A stretch of DNA of 41,124 nucleotides, from the NCBI GenBank assembly GCA_024690885.1, contig JAILOI010000029.1:1-41124 (forward strand), in the 5' to 3' direction. Position 1 is the first letter of the stretch; the number at the start of each line of letters is the position of its first letter. Shown piece by piece: positions 8,351-15,911 of this stretch. The notes below the pieces were generated by a model. It was not told the origin of the DNA, did no database searches, and saw only the letters and a program-made list of their open reading frames with translations. The stretch comes from Lachnospiraceae bacterium. GTDB lineage: Bacteria; Bacillota; Clostridia; Lachnospirales; Lachnospiraceae. Both the position numbers and the translations under genes were made by a program.

Positions 8351-8381
8351 TGGGCGGGAGCAATACTTCCGCCCATTTTTT
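8351..8381 (+). terminator. hairpin-T terminator between ECF S and ATPase genes
   Basis: TGGGCGGGAG pairs with CTTCCGCCCA around CAATA, followed by six T. It ends immediately before the AAGGAAGAG ribosome binding site of the ATPase gene. As no clear second promoter is seen, it probably works as a partial terminator that lowers A/T expression relative to S. Confidence 0.8.
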
Positions 8382-8392
8382 AAGGAAGAGTT

Positions 8393-10117
8393 ATGGCAGA
8401 ACATATCATTGAATTTCGTGATTTTGGATTTCAATACAAGGCGCAGCAGTCGCCGACGCTTTATGATATCAACTTTGGAATCGAGAAGGGACAGAAGGTG
8501 TTGATTGCCGGTCCATCCGGATGTGGCAAGAGTACGCTGGTGCACTGTATGAACGGATTGATTCCTTTTTCTTATGAAGGTACGATGACCGGAAGTTTGA
8601 CCATCAATGGCAGGGAATCCCGGGAGTTGGACCTTTTTGAAATTTCCCATGTGGTTGGAACCGTGTTACAGGACAGCGATGCCCAGTTTGTGGGGATGAC
8701 CGTGGCAGAGGACATTGCGTTCGCATTGGAGAATGCCTGCGTGCCCCAGGATGAGATGAAGCAGGAAGTACATCGTGTGGCGCAGATGGTGAATGTCCAG
8801 GATTTCCTGGGACATGCTCCGGGGGAAGTCTCCGGTGGACAGAAGCAACGTGTCTCCGTTGCCGGTGTGCTGGTGGATGATGTGGATGTACTGCTGTTTG
8901 ATGAACCGCTGGCGAACTTGGATCCGGCCACCGGAAAGCAGGCCATCGAGTTGATTGATGATATGCAGAAGCAGACCGGTGCAGCCGTCATCATTGTAGA
9001 ACATCGATTGGAAGATGTGTTGCACCGTTGGGTGGACCGGGTACTTTTGATGAATGAGGGACGCATTGTCGCAGATCAGCCGGCCGATGAGTTGCTTTCT
9101 ACCGATTTATTGGATCGTTGTGGCGTACGAAAGCCACTGTATGTAACGGCCCTGGAGTATGCGGGTGTTACAGTGACACCGGAGAAACATCCTCATCATC
9201 CGGATTGCCTGACGTTGGAGGCGGATGAGATGGAACAGTTACGCCGATGGTTTGACAAGCGCCCGCAGCGAGCGCCGAAGGAGGTCGGAGAGGTGATGTT
9301 GGAAATCCAACATCTAAACTTCGGTTATGAGAAAAAGGATATCCATGTATTGCATGATATTTCCATGCAGATTCACCGTGGAGAGATGATGGCGATTGTA
9401 GGAACCAACGGTGCCGGTAAGTCCACGTGTTCCAAAGTTATCTGTGGATTTGAAACGCCAAACGAGGGACAGATTACCTTCTGCGGCGAAGATTTTGCCA
9501 CCTATAGCATCAAGGAACGGGCAGAGCGTGTGGGATACGTCATGCAAAATCCCAACGCCATGATTTCCCAGGTGATGGTGTATGACGAGGTGGCTTTCGG
9601 CCTTCGCAATCGCAAGGTGCCGGAGGAGGAAATCGCAACCCGTGTAGAAGAAGCCTTGACGGTGTGCGGATTGTGGCGGATGCGAAATTGGCCGATCTCG
9701 GCCTTGAGTTTCGGGCAGAAGAAGCGCGTCACCATTGCATCCATCCTGGTATTAGGACCGGATCTAATCATCCTAGACGAACCGACCGCCGGTCAGGATT
9801 ATAAGCATTATACGGATATTATGGAGTTTCTGTTGGAGTTGAATGCACGCGGAATTACCATCGTTATGATTACTCACGATATGCATTTGATGTTGGAATA
9901 CGCCAATCGTGCAGTGGTGTTCTCCCATGGACGCATCATTGCAGATGATACACCGGCGCATATCCTAACCAATCCAAAGGTAATCAAAGAAGCGAGTCTG
10001 AAGGAGACTTCCTTGTATCATCTGGCGATGAAGTGTGGAATCTCGGATACCTCCGCTTTCGTACAGTGGTTTATCGATTACGAAAGGAAGACAGCAAGAC
10101 ATGACGAATCTGTTTAA
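8393..10117 (+). CDS. ECF transporter ATPase, two fused ABC domains
   Basis: A 574-residue fusion of two ABC ATPase domains, matching the YkoD/double-EcfA type. Domain 1 has Walker A GPSGCGKST (about 40-48), signature VSGGQ and Walker B VLLFDEP. Domain 2 has Walker A GTNGAGKST (about 337-345), signature LSFGQ (variant of LSGGQ) and Walker B LIILDEP. It should form the energising unit with the T component below and the UPF0397 S component above. The last 17 bases overlap the T gene, suggesting translational coupling. ATG 8393 follows AAGGAAGAG. Confidence 0.93.
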   Translation: MAEHIIEFRDFGFQYKAQQSPTLYDINFGIEKGQKVLIAGPSGCGKSTLVHCMNGLIPFSYEGTMTGSLTINGRESRELDLFEISHVVGTVLQDSDAQFVGMTVAEDIAFALENACVPQDEMKQEVHRVAQMVNVQDFLGHAPGEVSGGQKQRVSVAGVLVDDVDVLLFDEPLANLDPATGKQAIELIDDMQKQTGAAVIIVEHRLEDVLHRWVDRVLLMNEGRIVADQPADELLSTDLLDRCGVRKPLYVTALEYAGVTVTPEKHPHHPDCLTLEADEMEQLRRWFDKRPQRAPKEVGEVMLEIQHLNFGYEKKDIHVLHDISMQIHRGEMMAIVGTNGAGKSTCSKVICGFETPNEGQITFCGEDFATYSIKERAERVGYVMQNPNAMISQVMVYDEVAFGLRNRKVPEEEIATRVEEALTVCGLWRMRNWPISALSFGQKKRVTIASILVLGPDLIILDEPTAGQDYKHYTDIMEFLLELNARGITIVMITHDMHLMLEYANRAVVFSHGRIIADDTPAHILTNPKVIKEASLKETSLYHLAMKCGISDTSAFVQWFIDYERKTARHDESV

Positions 10118-10928
10118 TTATATTGAGCGCAAGTCTGCGATTCACAACTTAACCGGTGCGACGAAGCTGGTGTGCCTGATGCTTTGGAGCTTTGCAGCGA
10201 TGGGAACCTATGATACCCGCTATCTTGCCGTACTGGCACTGATTAGTATGGGTTTATTTAAACTCGGACACATCCACATCAAGGATGTTTCCTTCATGTT
10301 GGGATTTACCCTGGTGTTTTTGGTTTTAAATACCATCCTGGTGTATCTGTTTTCCCCACAGCACGGAACTGAGATTTATGGTACTACCACGTATCTTTTC
10401 GGTTTGGAGGGATACTATGCTCCGACGGCGGAGCAGTTGTTTTATCACTTGAATTATTGGTTGAAGTATTTTGCAACGCTGCCAATCATTCTATTGTTTG
10501 TTTGCACCACGAATCCGAGTGAATTTGCTGCATCACTCAATCGTATTGGAATCAGTTATTCGGTAGCCTATGCAGTGGCACTGGCACTTCGGTACATTCC
10601 GGATGTCCAGCACCAGTATTATGAAATTAGTAAGGCCAGTCAGGCAAGGGGCGTTGAGATGAGCAAGAAGGAATCGCTGGTACGGCGACTGAAAGCCGCA
10701 TCGGCCATCTTAGTTCCTCTGATCCTAACCAGCATGAGTCGTATAGAGACGGTGTCCAATGCGATGGAGCTGCGAGGCTTTGGTAAGAACAAGAAACGTA
10801 CCTGGTACATGGCAAGACCATTTAAAATCTGGGATTATCTGGCGATGATCGGATGTGGAATTCTTCTTATAATTACGTTGTTTTTAAATCATGTCAACGG
10901 TGGACGATTCTACAATCCATTTATTTAA
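10101..10928 (+). CDS. ecfT: ECF transporter T component (transmembrane coupling protein)
   Basis: A 275-residue membrane protein with about five transmembrane segments. It carries the two coupling-helix motifs typical of EcfT, SQARGVEM and AMELRGFG, which insert into the ATPase. ATG 10101 lies inside the end of the ATPase gene (17-base overlap) behind GAAAGGAAG. An in-frame GTG-type extension to 10035 would overlap further and is not needed. It is the last gene of the operon; no good terminator precedes the next promoter at 10948. Confidence 0.9.
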   Translation: MTNLFNYIERKSAIHNLTGATKLVCLMLWSFAAMGTYDTRYLAVLALISMGLFKLGHIHIKDVSFMLGFTLVFLVLNTILVYLFSPQHGTEIYGTTTYLFGLEGYYAPTAEQLFYHLNYWLKYFATLPIILLFVCTTNPSEFAASLNRIGISYSVAYAVALALRYIPDVQHQYYEISKASQARGVEMSKKESLVRRLKAASAILVPLILTSMSRIETVSNAMELRGFGKNKKRTWYMARPFKIWDYLAMIGCGILLIITLFLNHVNGGRFYNPFI

Positions 10929-10947
10929 AACTTTTTGAAAAAAAGGG

Positions 10948-10976
10948 TTGCATTTTCCTGTGATTCGGTTTATATT
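10948..10976 (+). promoter_or_regulatory. promoter of tRNA-Lys
   Basis: TTGCAT (10948-10953), 17 bases, TATATT (10971-10976), about 23 bases before the mature tRNA 5' end. Confidence 0.65.
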
Positions 10977-10999
10977 ATTAGAGTTGCTGAAGCAACCAT

Positions 11000-11072
11000 G
11001 CGCGATTAGCTCAGTTGGTAGAGCACCTGACTCTTAATCAGGGTGTCCAGGGTTCGAGACCCTGATCGCGCA
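11000..11072 (+). tRNA. tRNA-Lys (anticodon CTT)
   Basis: A full cloverleaf is visible. Acceptor arms are GCGCGAT and ATCGCGC with discriminator A. The D arm is GCTC...GAGC. The anticodon arm is CCTGA-CTCTTAA-TCAGG with CTT at the centre. The T arm is CAGGG-TTCGAGA-CCCTG. The 3' CCA is not encoded (CATT follows). It is a single-gene unit with its own promoter and terminator. Confidence 0.97.
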
Positions 11073-11083
11073 TTATTTTTTTG

Positions 11084-11108
11084 CCACGACGAAGGTCGTG
11101 GTTTTTTT
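11084..11108 (+). terminator. terminator after tRNA-Lys
   Basis: CCACGAC pairs with GTCGTGG around GAAG, followed by seven T. Confidence 0.92.
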
Positions 11109-11151
11109 GTACCACATGTTGTGTGACCCTTTTGTGTCCATCGATGTGCTA

Positions 11152-11157
11152 TATAAT
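11152..11157 (+). promoter_or_regulatory. -10 box of the candidate small RNA
   Basis: A perfect TATAAT with a weak -35 (TTTTGT) 16 bases upstream. Transcription would begin near 11164. Confidence 0.5.
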
Positions 11158-11163
11158 AGATAA

Positions 11164-11245
11164 CACTTAATCCTTCCGAAAAGGATCGGGACAACGTGCT
11201 AAGCCACCCCACACCTCAGGCGACCCACGTTGTCCTATTTTTTTC
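11164..11245 (+). ncRNA. candidate small RNA with a C-rich exposed loop
   Basis: No ORF with an RBS lies here, yet the stretch has a consensus -10 box, two hairpins and a terminator. Hairpin 1 is ATCCTT-CCGA-AAAGGAT (about 11170-11186). Hairpin 2 has a perfect 10-base-pair stem, GGACAACGTG (11189-11198) with CACGTTGTCC (11226-11235), then TATTTTTTT. Inside its loop a short GCC/GGC stem presents ACCCCACACCTCA. That loop contains CACCTC and CACCCC, complementary to Shine-Dalgarno sequences, as in known C-rich-loop sRNAs of Firmicutes. No named Rfam family is recognised. It is predicted to be about 80 nucleotides. Confidence 0.6.
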
Positions 11246-11287
11246 GCCAAATGTGGCGAAGATGGATTGCGAATAGTAACAAAAATC

Positions 11288-11323
11288 GTCTGTTTTTTTA
11301 GGTGAAATTACAGACTATTTTTT
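11288..11323 (+). terminator. weak hairpin-T element before the small membrane protein
   Basis: GTCTGT (11288-11293) pairs with ACAGAC (11310-11315), followed by TATTTTTT. A further short hairpin, TTCGCC/GGCGAA, lies at 11243-11260. Neither has an assigned role; this one may be an attenuator for the gene at 11391. Confidence 0.35.
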
Positions 11324-11390
11324 GAGAAAAAATTCAGTTAGAATGTTCACAACATGAAAACGGGAAAACAGAGAAAGGAGGTTTATCGTT

Positions 11391-11732
11391 TTGGGGCGAA
11401 CGAACAGATGGCTGCCGATTGTTGTATCGGTAGCAACTATTACTGCAGCGGTATGTGGTGCGGATGCCACGTTACGAACCGTTACAGCCCGTGACTCTGC
11501 GATGGTAACACAAGAAGTTCAAGTGGAAGGAGAAGAAACATTAACCTTGAAGGTGTTACACGATACCGTAGAGGTACAGGAAGTCCAAGTGCCCTTGGCC
11601 AACAACTATATAACAGAGCAACAGTCTCCGATTGCAGTTTATGCCGCGATGGTGATTGCTCTATTAGCATTGGTCGGAGCTTATGCCTTACGACTGGTGG
11701 ACTTTATAGAATCGAAGCGTACGCGCAAATAA
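11391..11732 (+). CDS. small bitopic membrane or secreted-anchored protein, 113 residues
   Basis: Unrecognised. The frame opens with TTG 11391 nine bases after AAAGGAGG; no in-frame ATG is available. Residues about 6-24 form a hydrophobic signal-like segment (WLPIVVSVATITAAVCGADA), about 25-75 are polar and beta-rich (valine/glutamate repeats, VQVEGEETLTLKVL, VEVQEVQVPL), and about 78-102 form a second transmembrane helix followed by a basic tail (ESKRTRK). The likely topology is an extracellular loop between two membrane segments, or a cleaved signal and a C-terminal anchor. It has no LPXTG motif. It ends at a bidirectional terminator shared with folT. Confidence 0.65.
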   Translation: MGRTNRWLPIVVSVATITAAVCGADATLRTVTARDSAMVTQEVQVEGEETLTLKVLHDTVEVQEVQVPLANNYITEQQSPIAVYAAMVIALLALVGAYALRLVDFIESKRTRK

Positions 11733-11734
11733 GA

Positions 11735-11775
11735 AAAGCCTAACTTCCACAACCCGGGAAGTTAGGCTTTTTTTT
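11735..11775. terminator. bidirectional terminator between the 113-residue gene and folT
   Basis: AAAGCCTAACTTCC pairs with GGAAGTTAGGCTTT; a T run follows on the plus strand. The minus strand also reads into it from folT. Confidence 0.85.
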
Positions 11776-12292
11776 ATTCTTGTGGTAGGAACTGCTTGGA
11801 TACCTGCTGTAGGGAACGCAGGATGATAAACAGCATGACAGTGTTGATTGGGAACATAATCAGGTTCTGTACCAGGCGGGCAGACAACAGTGGCAAAAAT
11901 CCATTGCCATAGAGAATGCTTAAGTTTAAGGTGTTTAGACCTAAACTAATCACAAGGGTCTGCAATAGCTGAGTGACAATGACCCGTACAACCGTAAGCT
12001 GCTTCTTGTAGAGGCATACGCCATAGAGCAAACCGGAGATGGCTGCGCTGATGGTAAAGCCCGGGAAGAATGGACCGGTCGGCTTTACAAAGAAGCCGAG
12101 CAAATCCGAAAGGATACCGATGATCATACCAACGGCCGGACCGAAGAGCATGCCGCCTGCGGCAATTGGTAAAAAGGCAAAACGGATTTCCAAGGTCTGG
12201 GTAATCGGGACCTTGAAGAAGCCGAAGACGGTTGCGATGGCAACCAGCATTGCGGTGATGGTAAGTACACGAATGTCTTTGATTTTCTGCAT
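11774..12292 (-). CDS. folT: folate ECF transporter S component
   Basis: A 172-residue membrane protein with about six hydrophobic segments, the substrate-binding subunit of an ECF importer for folates. Family features include the N-terminal KIKDIRVLTITAMLVAIATVFGFF, the LEIRFAFLPIAAGGMLFGP stretch and the loop DLLGFFVKPTGPFFPGFT. The assignment is strongly supported by the THF riboswitch in its leader. It has no own ATPase or T gene, so it presumably uses a shared ECF module. ATG at 12292 follows AAGGAGG on the minus strand; the longer open frame to 12442 runs through the riboswitch and is rejected. Confidence 0.88.
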   Translation of the reverse strand: MQKIKDIRVLTITAMLVAIATVFGFFKVPITQTLEIRFAFLPIAAGGMLFGPAVGMIIGILSDLLGFFVKPTGPFFPGFTISAAISGLLYGVCLYKKQLTVVRVIVTQLLQTLVISLGLNTLNLSILYGNGFLPLLSARLVQNLIMFPINTVMLFIILRSLQQVSKQFLPQE

Positions 12293-12354
12293 AAAAATAA
12301 CCTCCTTATGAGCTCCTTCGTCTACATAGAGAGGTTTTGAAATCTCTGTATGTA

Positions 12355-12466
12355 ACAGCGGGATGCGACTGCGAAACCGCAAGCAGGAACTGGTGTGCTC
12401 CATGCTTTTCGTCCGAATGACAACTCCCTGTTCACTCGGCACTTAACGCTTCGTAATCTACTCTGC
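12355..12466 (-). promoter_or_regulatory. THF (tetrahydrofolate) riboswitch
   Basis: Read on the minus strand, the leader starts GCAGAGTAGAT, continues AAGCGTTAAGTGC, then CAGGGA, GTTGTC and ACGAAA, and closes with GTCGCATCCCGCT. These blocks match in order the conserved cores of the THF riboswitch class (GGAGAGUAGAU, GCGUUAAGUG, GGGAxGUC, ACGAA, GCAUCCGCUCC). The insert between the last two cores (AGCATGGAGCACACC...) is the variable arm. A further hairpin (about 12324-12352) lies before the RBS, so control of translation initiation is likely. Confidence 0.88.
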
Positions 12467-12485
12467 ATAATTTTTGTTCGCATTC

Positions 12486-12513
12486 ATAATATCACAGATT
12501 GTTTCTCTGTCAA
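12486..12513 (-). promoter_or_regulatory. promoter of the folT leader
   Basis: On the minus strand: TTGACA (12513-12508), 16 bases, TATTAT (12491-12486). It lies about 20 bases upstream of the riboswitch. Confidence 0.7.
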
Positions 12514-12581
12514 CCGGTATTTTTTTATGCACAGTCGTGGTAAACTATGTCTATTACAGTAGTATGTAGTGAGGGATTCAT

Positions 12582-13250
12582 ATGTCATTTATCAGTGTAT
12601 TTGAAGTGTTAGGTCCGAATATGATTGGACCTAGTAGTTCTCATACGGCCGGCGCAGCAGCCATTGCGTTTTTAGCACAGAAGATGCTTGCGGAAACCGT
12701 GGAGGAAGTGGACTTCATCCTCTACGGATCCTTTGCGAAGACCTACCACGGGCATGGTACGGATCGGGCGCTGTTGGGCGGCATTATGGGATTTAACACG
12801 GAGGACGAACGGATTCGGGACTCCTTCGAATTGGCGGATGCCAAGGGATTAACGTATTCCTTCTCGGTGGATGAAGAGGAGAAGGAAGTACATCCCAACA
12901 CGGTGGATATTCGCATGACGGGCACCTCCGGTCGGAAGATGACGGTGCGCGGCGAGTCCATCGGTGGTGGCAAGGTGCAGATTACCCGCATGAATTCGGT
13001 CAAGATTCATTTTACCGGAGAGTATAGCGCGGTGATTGTGACCCACCAGGATCGACCGGGTGTGGCCAGCCACATTACCAAGTGCTTAAGCGACCGGGAA
13101 GTCAATATTGCATATATGCGTCTGTTCCGCGAGGACAAAGGGAAGACGGCTTACACCATCGTGGAATCCGATGGAGCGCTGCCAAGTGAAGTGGCAGCGG
13201 AAATTCAGAAGAACCCTTATGTCAGCGAAGTTGTGGTGGTAGAACCATAG
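12582..13250 (+). CDS. sdaAB: L-serine dehydratase, iron-sulfur-dependent, beta subunit
   Basis: A 222-residue subunit of the heterodimeric Fe-S L-serine ammonia-lyase (serine to pyruvate plus ammonia). The N-terminal domain has the signature EVLGPNMIGPSSSHTAGA and the motif FYGSFAKTYHGHGTDRALLGG-like stretch at about 45-70. The C-terminal 70 residues form an ACT domain (AVIVTHQDRPGVASHITKCL), the regulatory domain typical of this subunit. The alpha subunit follows 22 bases later. Confidence 0.93.
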   Translation: MSFISVFEVLGPNMIGPSSSHTAGAAAIAFLAQKMLAETVEEVDFILYGSFAKTYHGHGTDRALLGGIMGFNTEDERIRDSFELADAKGLTYSFSVDEEEKEVHPNTVDIRMTGTSGRKMTVRGESIGGGKVQITRMNSVKIHFTGEYSAVIVTHQDRPGVASHITKCLSDREVNIAYMRLFREDKGKTAYTIVESDGALPSEVAAEIQKNPYVSEVVVVEP

Positions 13251-13272
13251 GAAGCAGTGGAGGATGACGGAT

Positions 13273-14154
13273 ATGTATGAATTTGATTGTGCCAAGGACA
13301 TGCTTGGCTTATGTGAAAAATACGAACTGCCCATCTCTGCGTTGATGTATCGCCGTGAGCTGGAAGGAACGGAAGCCGGTGAGGAAGAAATTGACGGGAA
13401 GATGAGTCGTGCCTTGGAGATTATGAAGCATGCGGCCCATAGTCCCATTATCCAGCCGAAGAAGTCTATGAATGGATTGCTGGGCGGAGAGGCCCAGAAG
13501 CTAGATGCCTTGTATCAGACCGGGAAAGCGCCCTGTGGGGATCTGGTGAGCCGGGGCATTACCTATGCTATGGCGGTGTTGGAAGTGAACGCCTCCATGG
13601 GTCTGATTGTAGCAGCCCCAACGGCAGGCTCGGCGGGAATTGTACCGGGCACCCTGCTGGCATTACAGGAGATTTACGGATTATCGGATGATGCCCTACT
13701 CTCCGGACTATACAATGCCGGAGCCATCGGTTATCTGGCCATGCGGAATGCAACCGTAGCCGGAGCGGTCGGTGGTTGTCAGGCCGAGGTGGGTGTGGCA
13801 TCTGCCATGGCGGCATCCGCCATGACCGAGTTGATGGGCGGAACGCCGCGCATGTGTGCAGCGGCAGCATCCACGGTCTTACAGAATATGTTAGGCTTAG
13901 TGTGTGACCCGGTGGGTGGCTTTGTGGAATACCCGTGTCAGAATCGTAATGCTGCCGGGGTAGCCAATGCCATGGTTGCGTCGGAATTGGCCCTGGCCGG
14001 TATTCCACAGTTGATTCCGTTGGATGAGATGATGGATGCCATGTACAAGGTGGGCAAGCGGATTCCACCGGAACTTCGAGAGACGGCCTTGGGTGGTTGT
14101 GCGACCACACCAAGCGCTTGCGCAAGCTGCCAAGGCGGCTGCGCCGGCAACTAA
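13273..14154 (+). CDS. sdaAA: L-serine dehydratase, iron-sulfur-dependent, alpha subunit
   Basis: A 293-residue catalytic subunit. It has the glycine-rich segment AAPTAGSAGIVPGT, the stretch GGCQAEVGVASAMAA, cysteine-containing MCAAAAS and GLVCDPVGG expected for the [4Fe-4S] ligands, and a C-terminal Cys-rich tail (GGCATTPSACASC). I place the start at ATG 13273, nine bases after GGAGG; the ATG at 13264 abuts the RBS directly and would add three residues. It is co-transcribed with sdaAB. The stop is followed by the TPP riboswitch leader of the thi operon. Confidence 0.93.
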   Translation: MYEFDCAKDMLGLCEKYELPISALMYRRELEGTEAGEEEIDGKMSRALEIMKHAAHSPIIQPKKSMNGLLGGEAQKLDALYQTGKAPCGDLVSRGITYAMAVLEVNASMGLIVAAPTAGSAGIVPGTLLALQEIYGLSDDALLSGLYNAGAIGYLAMRNATVAGAVGGCQAEVGVASAMAASAMTELMGGTPRMCAAAASTVLQNMLGLVCDPVGGFVEYPCQNRNAAGVANAMVASELALAGIPQLIPLDEMMDAMYKVGKRIPPELRETALGGCATTPSACASCQGGCAGN

Positions 14155-14214
14155 AAAAGTGCTTGCACTTTGCATACAAGTTGCACATAATGAAGGTGTT
14201 GAAAAACTTTATAA

Positions 14215-14303
14215 AATCGGGGAGCTGCTGTTGGTGGCTGAGAGATGTAGCGAAACTACATGACCCGCAACCTGATTTGGATAATGCCAACGTAGGGAAC
14301 ATA
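14215..14303 (+). promoter_or_regulatory. TPP riboswitch (THI element)
   Basis: The conserved cores appear in order: GGGGAGCTGC, GGCTGAGAG (about 14236-14244), GACCC, then ACCTGATTTGGATAATGCCA and GTAGGGAAC (ending near 14300). This is the classic thi-box pattern. It precedes a terminator and the thiM gene, so thiamin pyrophosphate should switch off the five-gene operon, probably by termination. Confidence 0.96.
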
Positions 14304-14348
14304 GCGATTGCTGTGCATCTTTTGCATGCACAAGCAGAACGAAGAAAC

Positions 14349-14420
14349 GTATGGGACGTCCGCAGGGGCGTCCTTTTTTGTGCTTCTGCCGAAATCTGTG
14401 ATTTCGTGCAGAAGCCATAC
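14349..14420 (+). terminator. riboswitch expression platform: terminator plus a strong second hairpin
   Basis: GGACG (14354-14358) pairs with CGTCC (14369-14373), followed by TTTTTT. Right after it, a 15-base-pair near-perfect hairpin runs from GCTTCTGCCGAAATC (14382-14396) to GATTTCGTGCAGAAGC (14400-14415). The outer bases GTATGG (14349-14354) and CCATAC (14415-14420) can also pair, giving a possible three-way junction. The first hairpin is the likely terminator; the role of the second is unclear. Confidence 0.7.
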
Positions 14421-14431
14421 AGGGACACTTA

Positions 14432-15226
14432 ATGAAGCAAGACCGGAGGTCGCAGCTGAATTTAGTGGCATCGGATTGGAGTGTAGAAATGAATAGTATA
14501 CGTAAAAAAGCACCACTCATCCATATGATCACCAATGGAGTAAGCCGGGAATCCTGTGCCAACATCGTGCTGGCAGCCGGGGGAAGCGCCATCTGTGCGG
14601 AAGCGGCTGAGGAAGTGGAAGAAATCGTAGATTTGGCAGATGGATTGCTGCTGAATATCGGAATGCCAACCCCGGCCAAGAAGGAAGCAATGCTTTTGGC
14701 GCTACAGCGGGCCAAGGAGCGAAAGCTTCCGGTGGTACTCGATCCGGTGGGGGTATCTGCCTCTGCATTTCGCAAGGAACTGGTGGAGGAGCTTTTTGCC
14801 ATCGGTGGGATTACCCTGATTCGCGGAAATCGGGGAGAGATTGCGGCCCTATGTCGACATCAGGTGGCCTCCCGCGGCGTGGAGACATCCGTGGTTCATC
14901 TGGCAGTGGCAGACGTGCAACAGTTATCTGAGGCCACCGGTGCCATGGTGATGGCCAGTGGAGAAGAAGAGCTTCTGGTGTGGAAACATCAGGTGATTGA
15001 GAAGGCCGGAGGTGGACAATTCTTCTGTTCCATGACGGGAAGCGGTTGTATGCAGTCCGCTCTTTTGGCCGCATCCATTGCAGCAGCCGAAGACCCCTGG
15101 AGGGGGTTGGTGGATGGGGTTTCTCTATTTGAAGCTGCGGGAACCTGGGCCAGGGCGCATTCCGACGGACCGGGAAGTTTTCTGCCGGCGTTTTTGGATG
15201 GCATTTATTTGCACGAGGAGGAATGA
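14432..15226 (+). CDS. thiM: hydroxyethylthiazole kinase
   Basis: Phosphorylates 4-methyl-5-(2-hydroxyethyl)thiazole, the salvage entry for the thiazole half of thiamin. Motifs include PLIHMITNGVSRESCAN near the N-terminus, LLLNIGMPTP, VLDPVGVSAS, the GNRGEI stretch and MTGSGC with the catalytic Cys. It has 264 residues from ATG 14432 (behind AGGGA), a family-typical length. An internal ATG at 14489 has a comparable GGAG but would remove most of the N-terminal helix. It is the first gene of the thiMEWDC operon, and its stop is one base before the thiE start. Confidence 0.92.
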   Translation: MKQDRRSQLNLVASDWSVEMNSIRKKAPLIHMITNGVSRESCANIVLAAGGSAICAEAAEEVEEIVDLADGLLLNIGMPTPAKKEAMLLALQRAKERKLPVVLDPVGVSASAFRKELVEELFAIGGITLIRGNRGEIAALCRHQVASRGVETSVVHLAVADVQQLSEATGAMVMASGEEELLVWKHQVIEKAGGGQFFCSMTGSGCMQSALLAASIAAAEDPWRGLVDGVSLFEAAGTWARAHSDGPGSFLPAFLDGIYLHEEE

Positions 15227-15227
15227 G

Positions 15228-15863
15228 ATGAATCTGCGAAATGCATGTTTACTATATGGCATCACCAATCGAGAGATGATGGGGGAGGATGCCTATCTTC
15301 AGAAGGTGGAGGCGGCCTTGCAGGGCGGTATCACCATGCTTCAGCTACGGGAAAAAGGCCTGACAGACGCTGCCTATATACAGCTATGCCGGCAGGTGTT
15401 GCCCCTTACCCAAAAATACAACGTGCCACTGATTGTCAATGACAATCCCATGGTGGCAAAGCTTGGCGGGGCAGACGGTGTACATGTGGGACAAAATGAT
15501 ATGGGAGTGCAAAGTGCCCGGGCCATACTTGGAGAAGGCAAAATTATCGGCGCCACGGCCCACAATATAGAGGAAGCGTTAAATGCAAGCGCGATGGGAG
15601 CCGATTATCTTGGAGTCGGAGCTGCCTTCGGTAGCCAGACGAAGTTGGATGCTGTCCCGATTGAGCGGGAGGAGTACCGGAAGATTTGTAGGAAGTTGGA
15701 CATCCCGGTGGTTGCCATCGGTGGCATCGAGCAGGAGAATGTGGCAGAACTGGAAGGTCGGGGATTAAGCGGAATTGCAGTGATTGGCGCCATTTTTGGT
15801 GCAGAGGATGTAAAAAGGGCCACCATTGCCATGAAAGATGCAGCCTGCCGTTATATTGCGTAG
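15228..15863 (+). CDS. thiE: thiamin-phosphate synthase
   Basis: Joins HMP-pyrophosphate and thiazole phosphate to give thiamin monophosphate. It is a 211-residue TIM-barrel protein with family motifs QLREK, VNDNPMVAKLGGADGVHVGQND, GATAHN, DYLGVGAAFGSQTK and VAIGGIEQEN. ATG 15228 follows GAGGAGG; the open frame extends upstream to 15078 inside thiM, but that part is a shadow. Confidence 0.95.
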   Translation: MNLRNACLLYGITNREMMGEDAYLQKVEAALQGGITMLQLREKGLTDAAYIQLCRQVLPLTQKYNVPLIVNDNPMVAKLGGADGVHVGQNDMGVQSARAILGEGKIIGATAHNIEEALNASAMGADYLGVGAAFGSQTKLDAVPIEREEYRKICRKLDIPVVAIGGIEQENVAELEGRGLSGIAVIGAIFGAEDVKRATIAMKDAACRYIA

Positions 15864-15911
15864 GAATGGAGATCGGTGACAGAAGTCACTCTAGATATAT
15901 GAGGAGGAATG

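Noticed and set aside
8572..9066. 164-codon minus-strand frame opposite the ECF ATPase
   Set aside because: Serine/threonine-rich translation typical of antisense shadow, no RBS, and the sense strand is a fully conserved ATPase.
12293..12442. N-terminal extension of FolT by 50 residues
   Set aside because: The extension translates the THF riboswitch; the ATG at 12292 has a strong AAGGAGG and gives the normal protein start.
13568..14428. 286-codon open frame on the minus strand across sdaAA and the TPP riboswitch
   Set aside because: It is antisense to a clear serine dehydratase gene and a riboswitch, has low-complexity content and no RBS.
14036..14496. Several plus-strand frames through the sdaAA end and the thi leader
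   Set aside because: They run through the conserved riboswitch cores and terminator, and their products resemble no protein.
15078..15227. N-terminal extension of ThiE into thiM
   Set aside because: The extra 50 residues are shadow of thiM; ATG 15228 has a perfect GAGGAGG and the protein length then fits the family.
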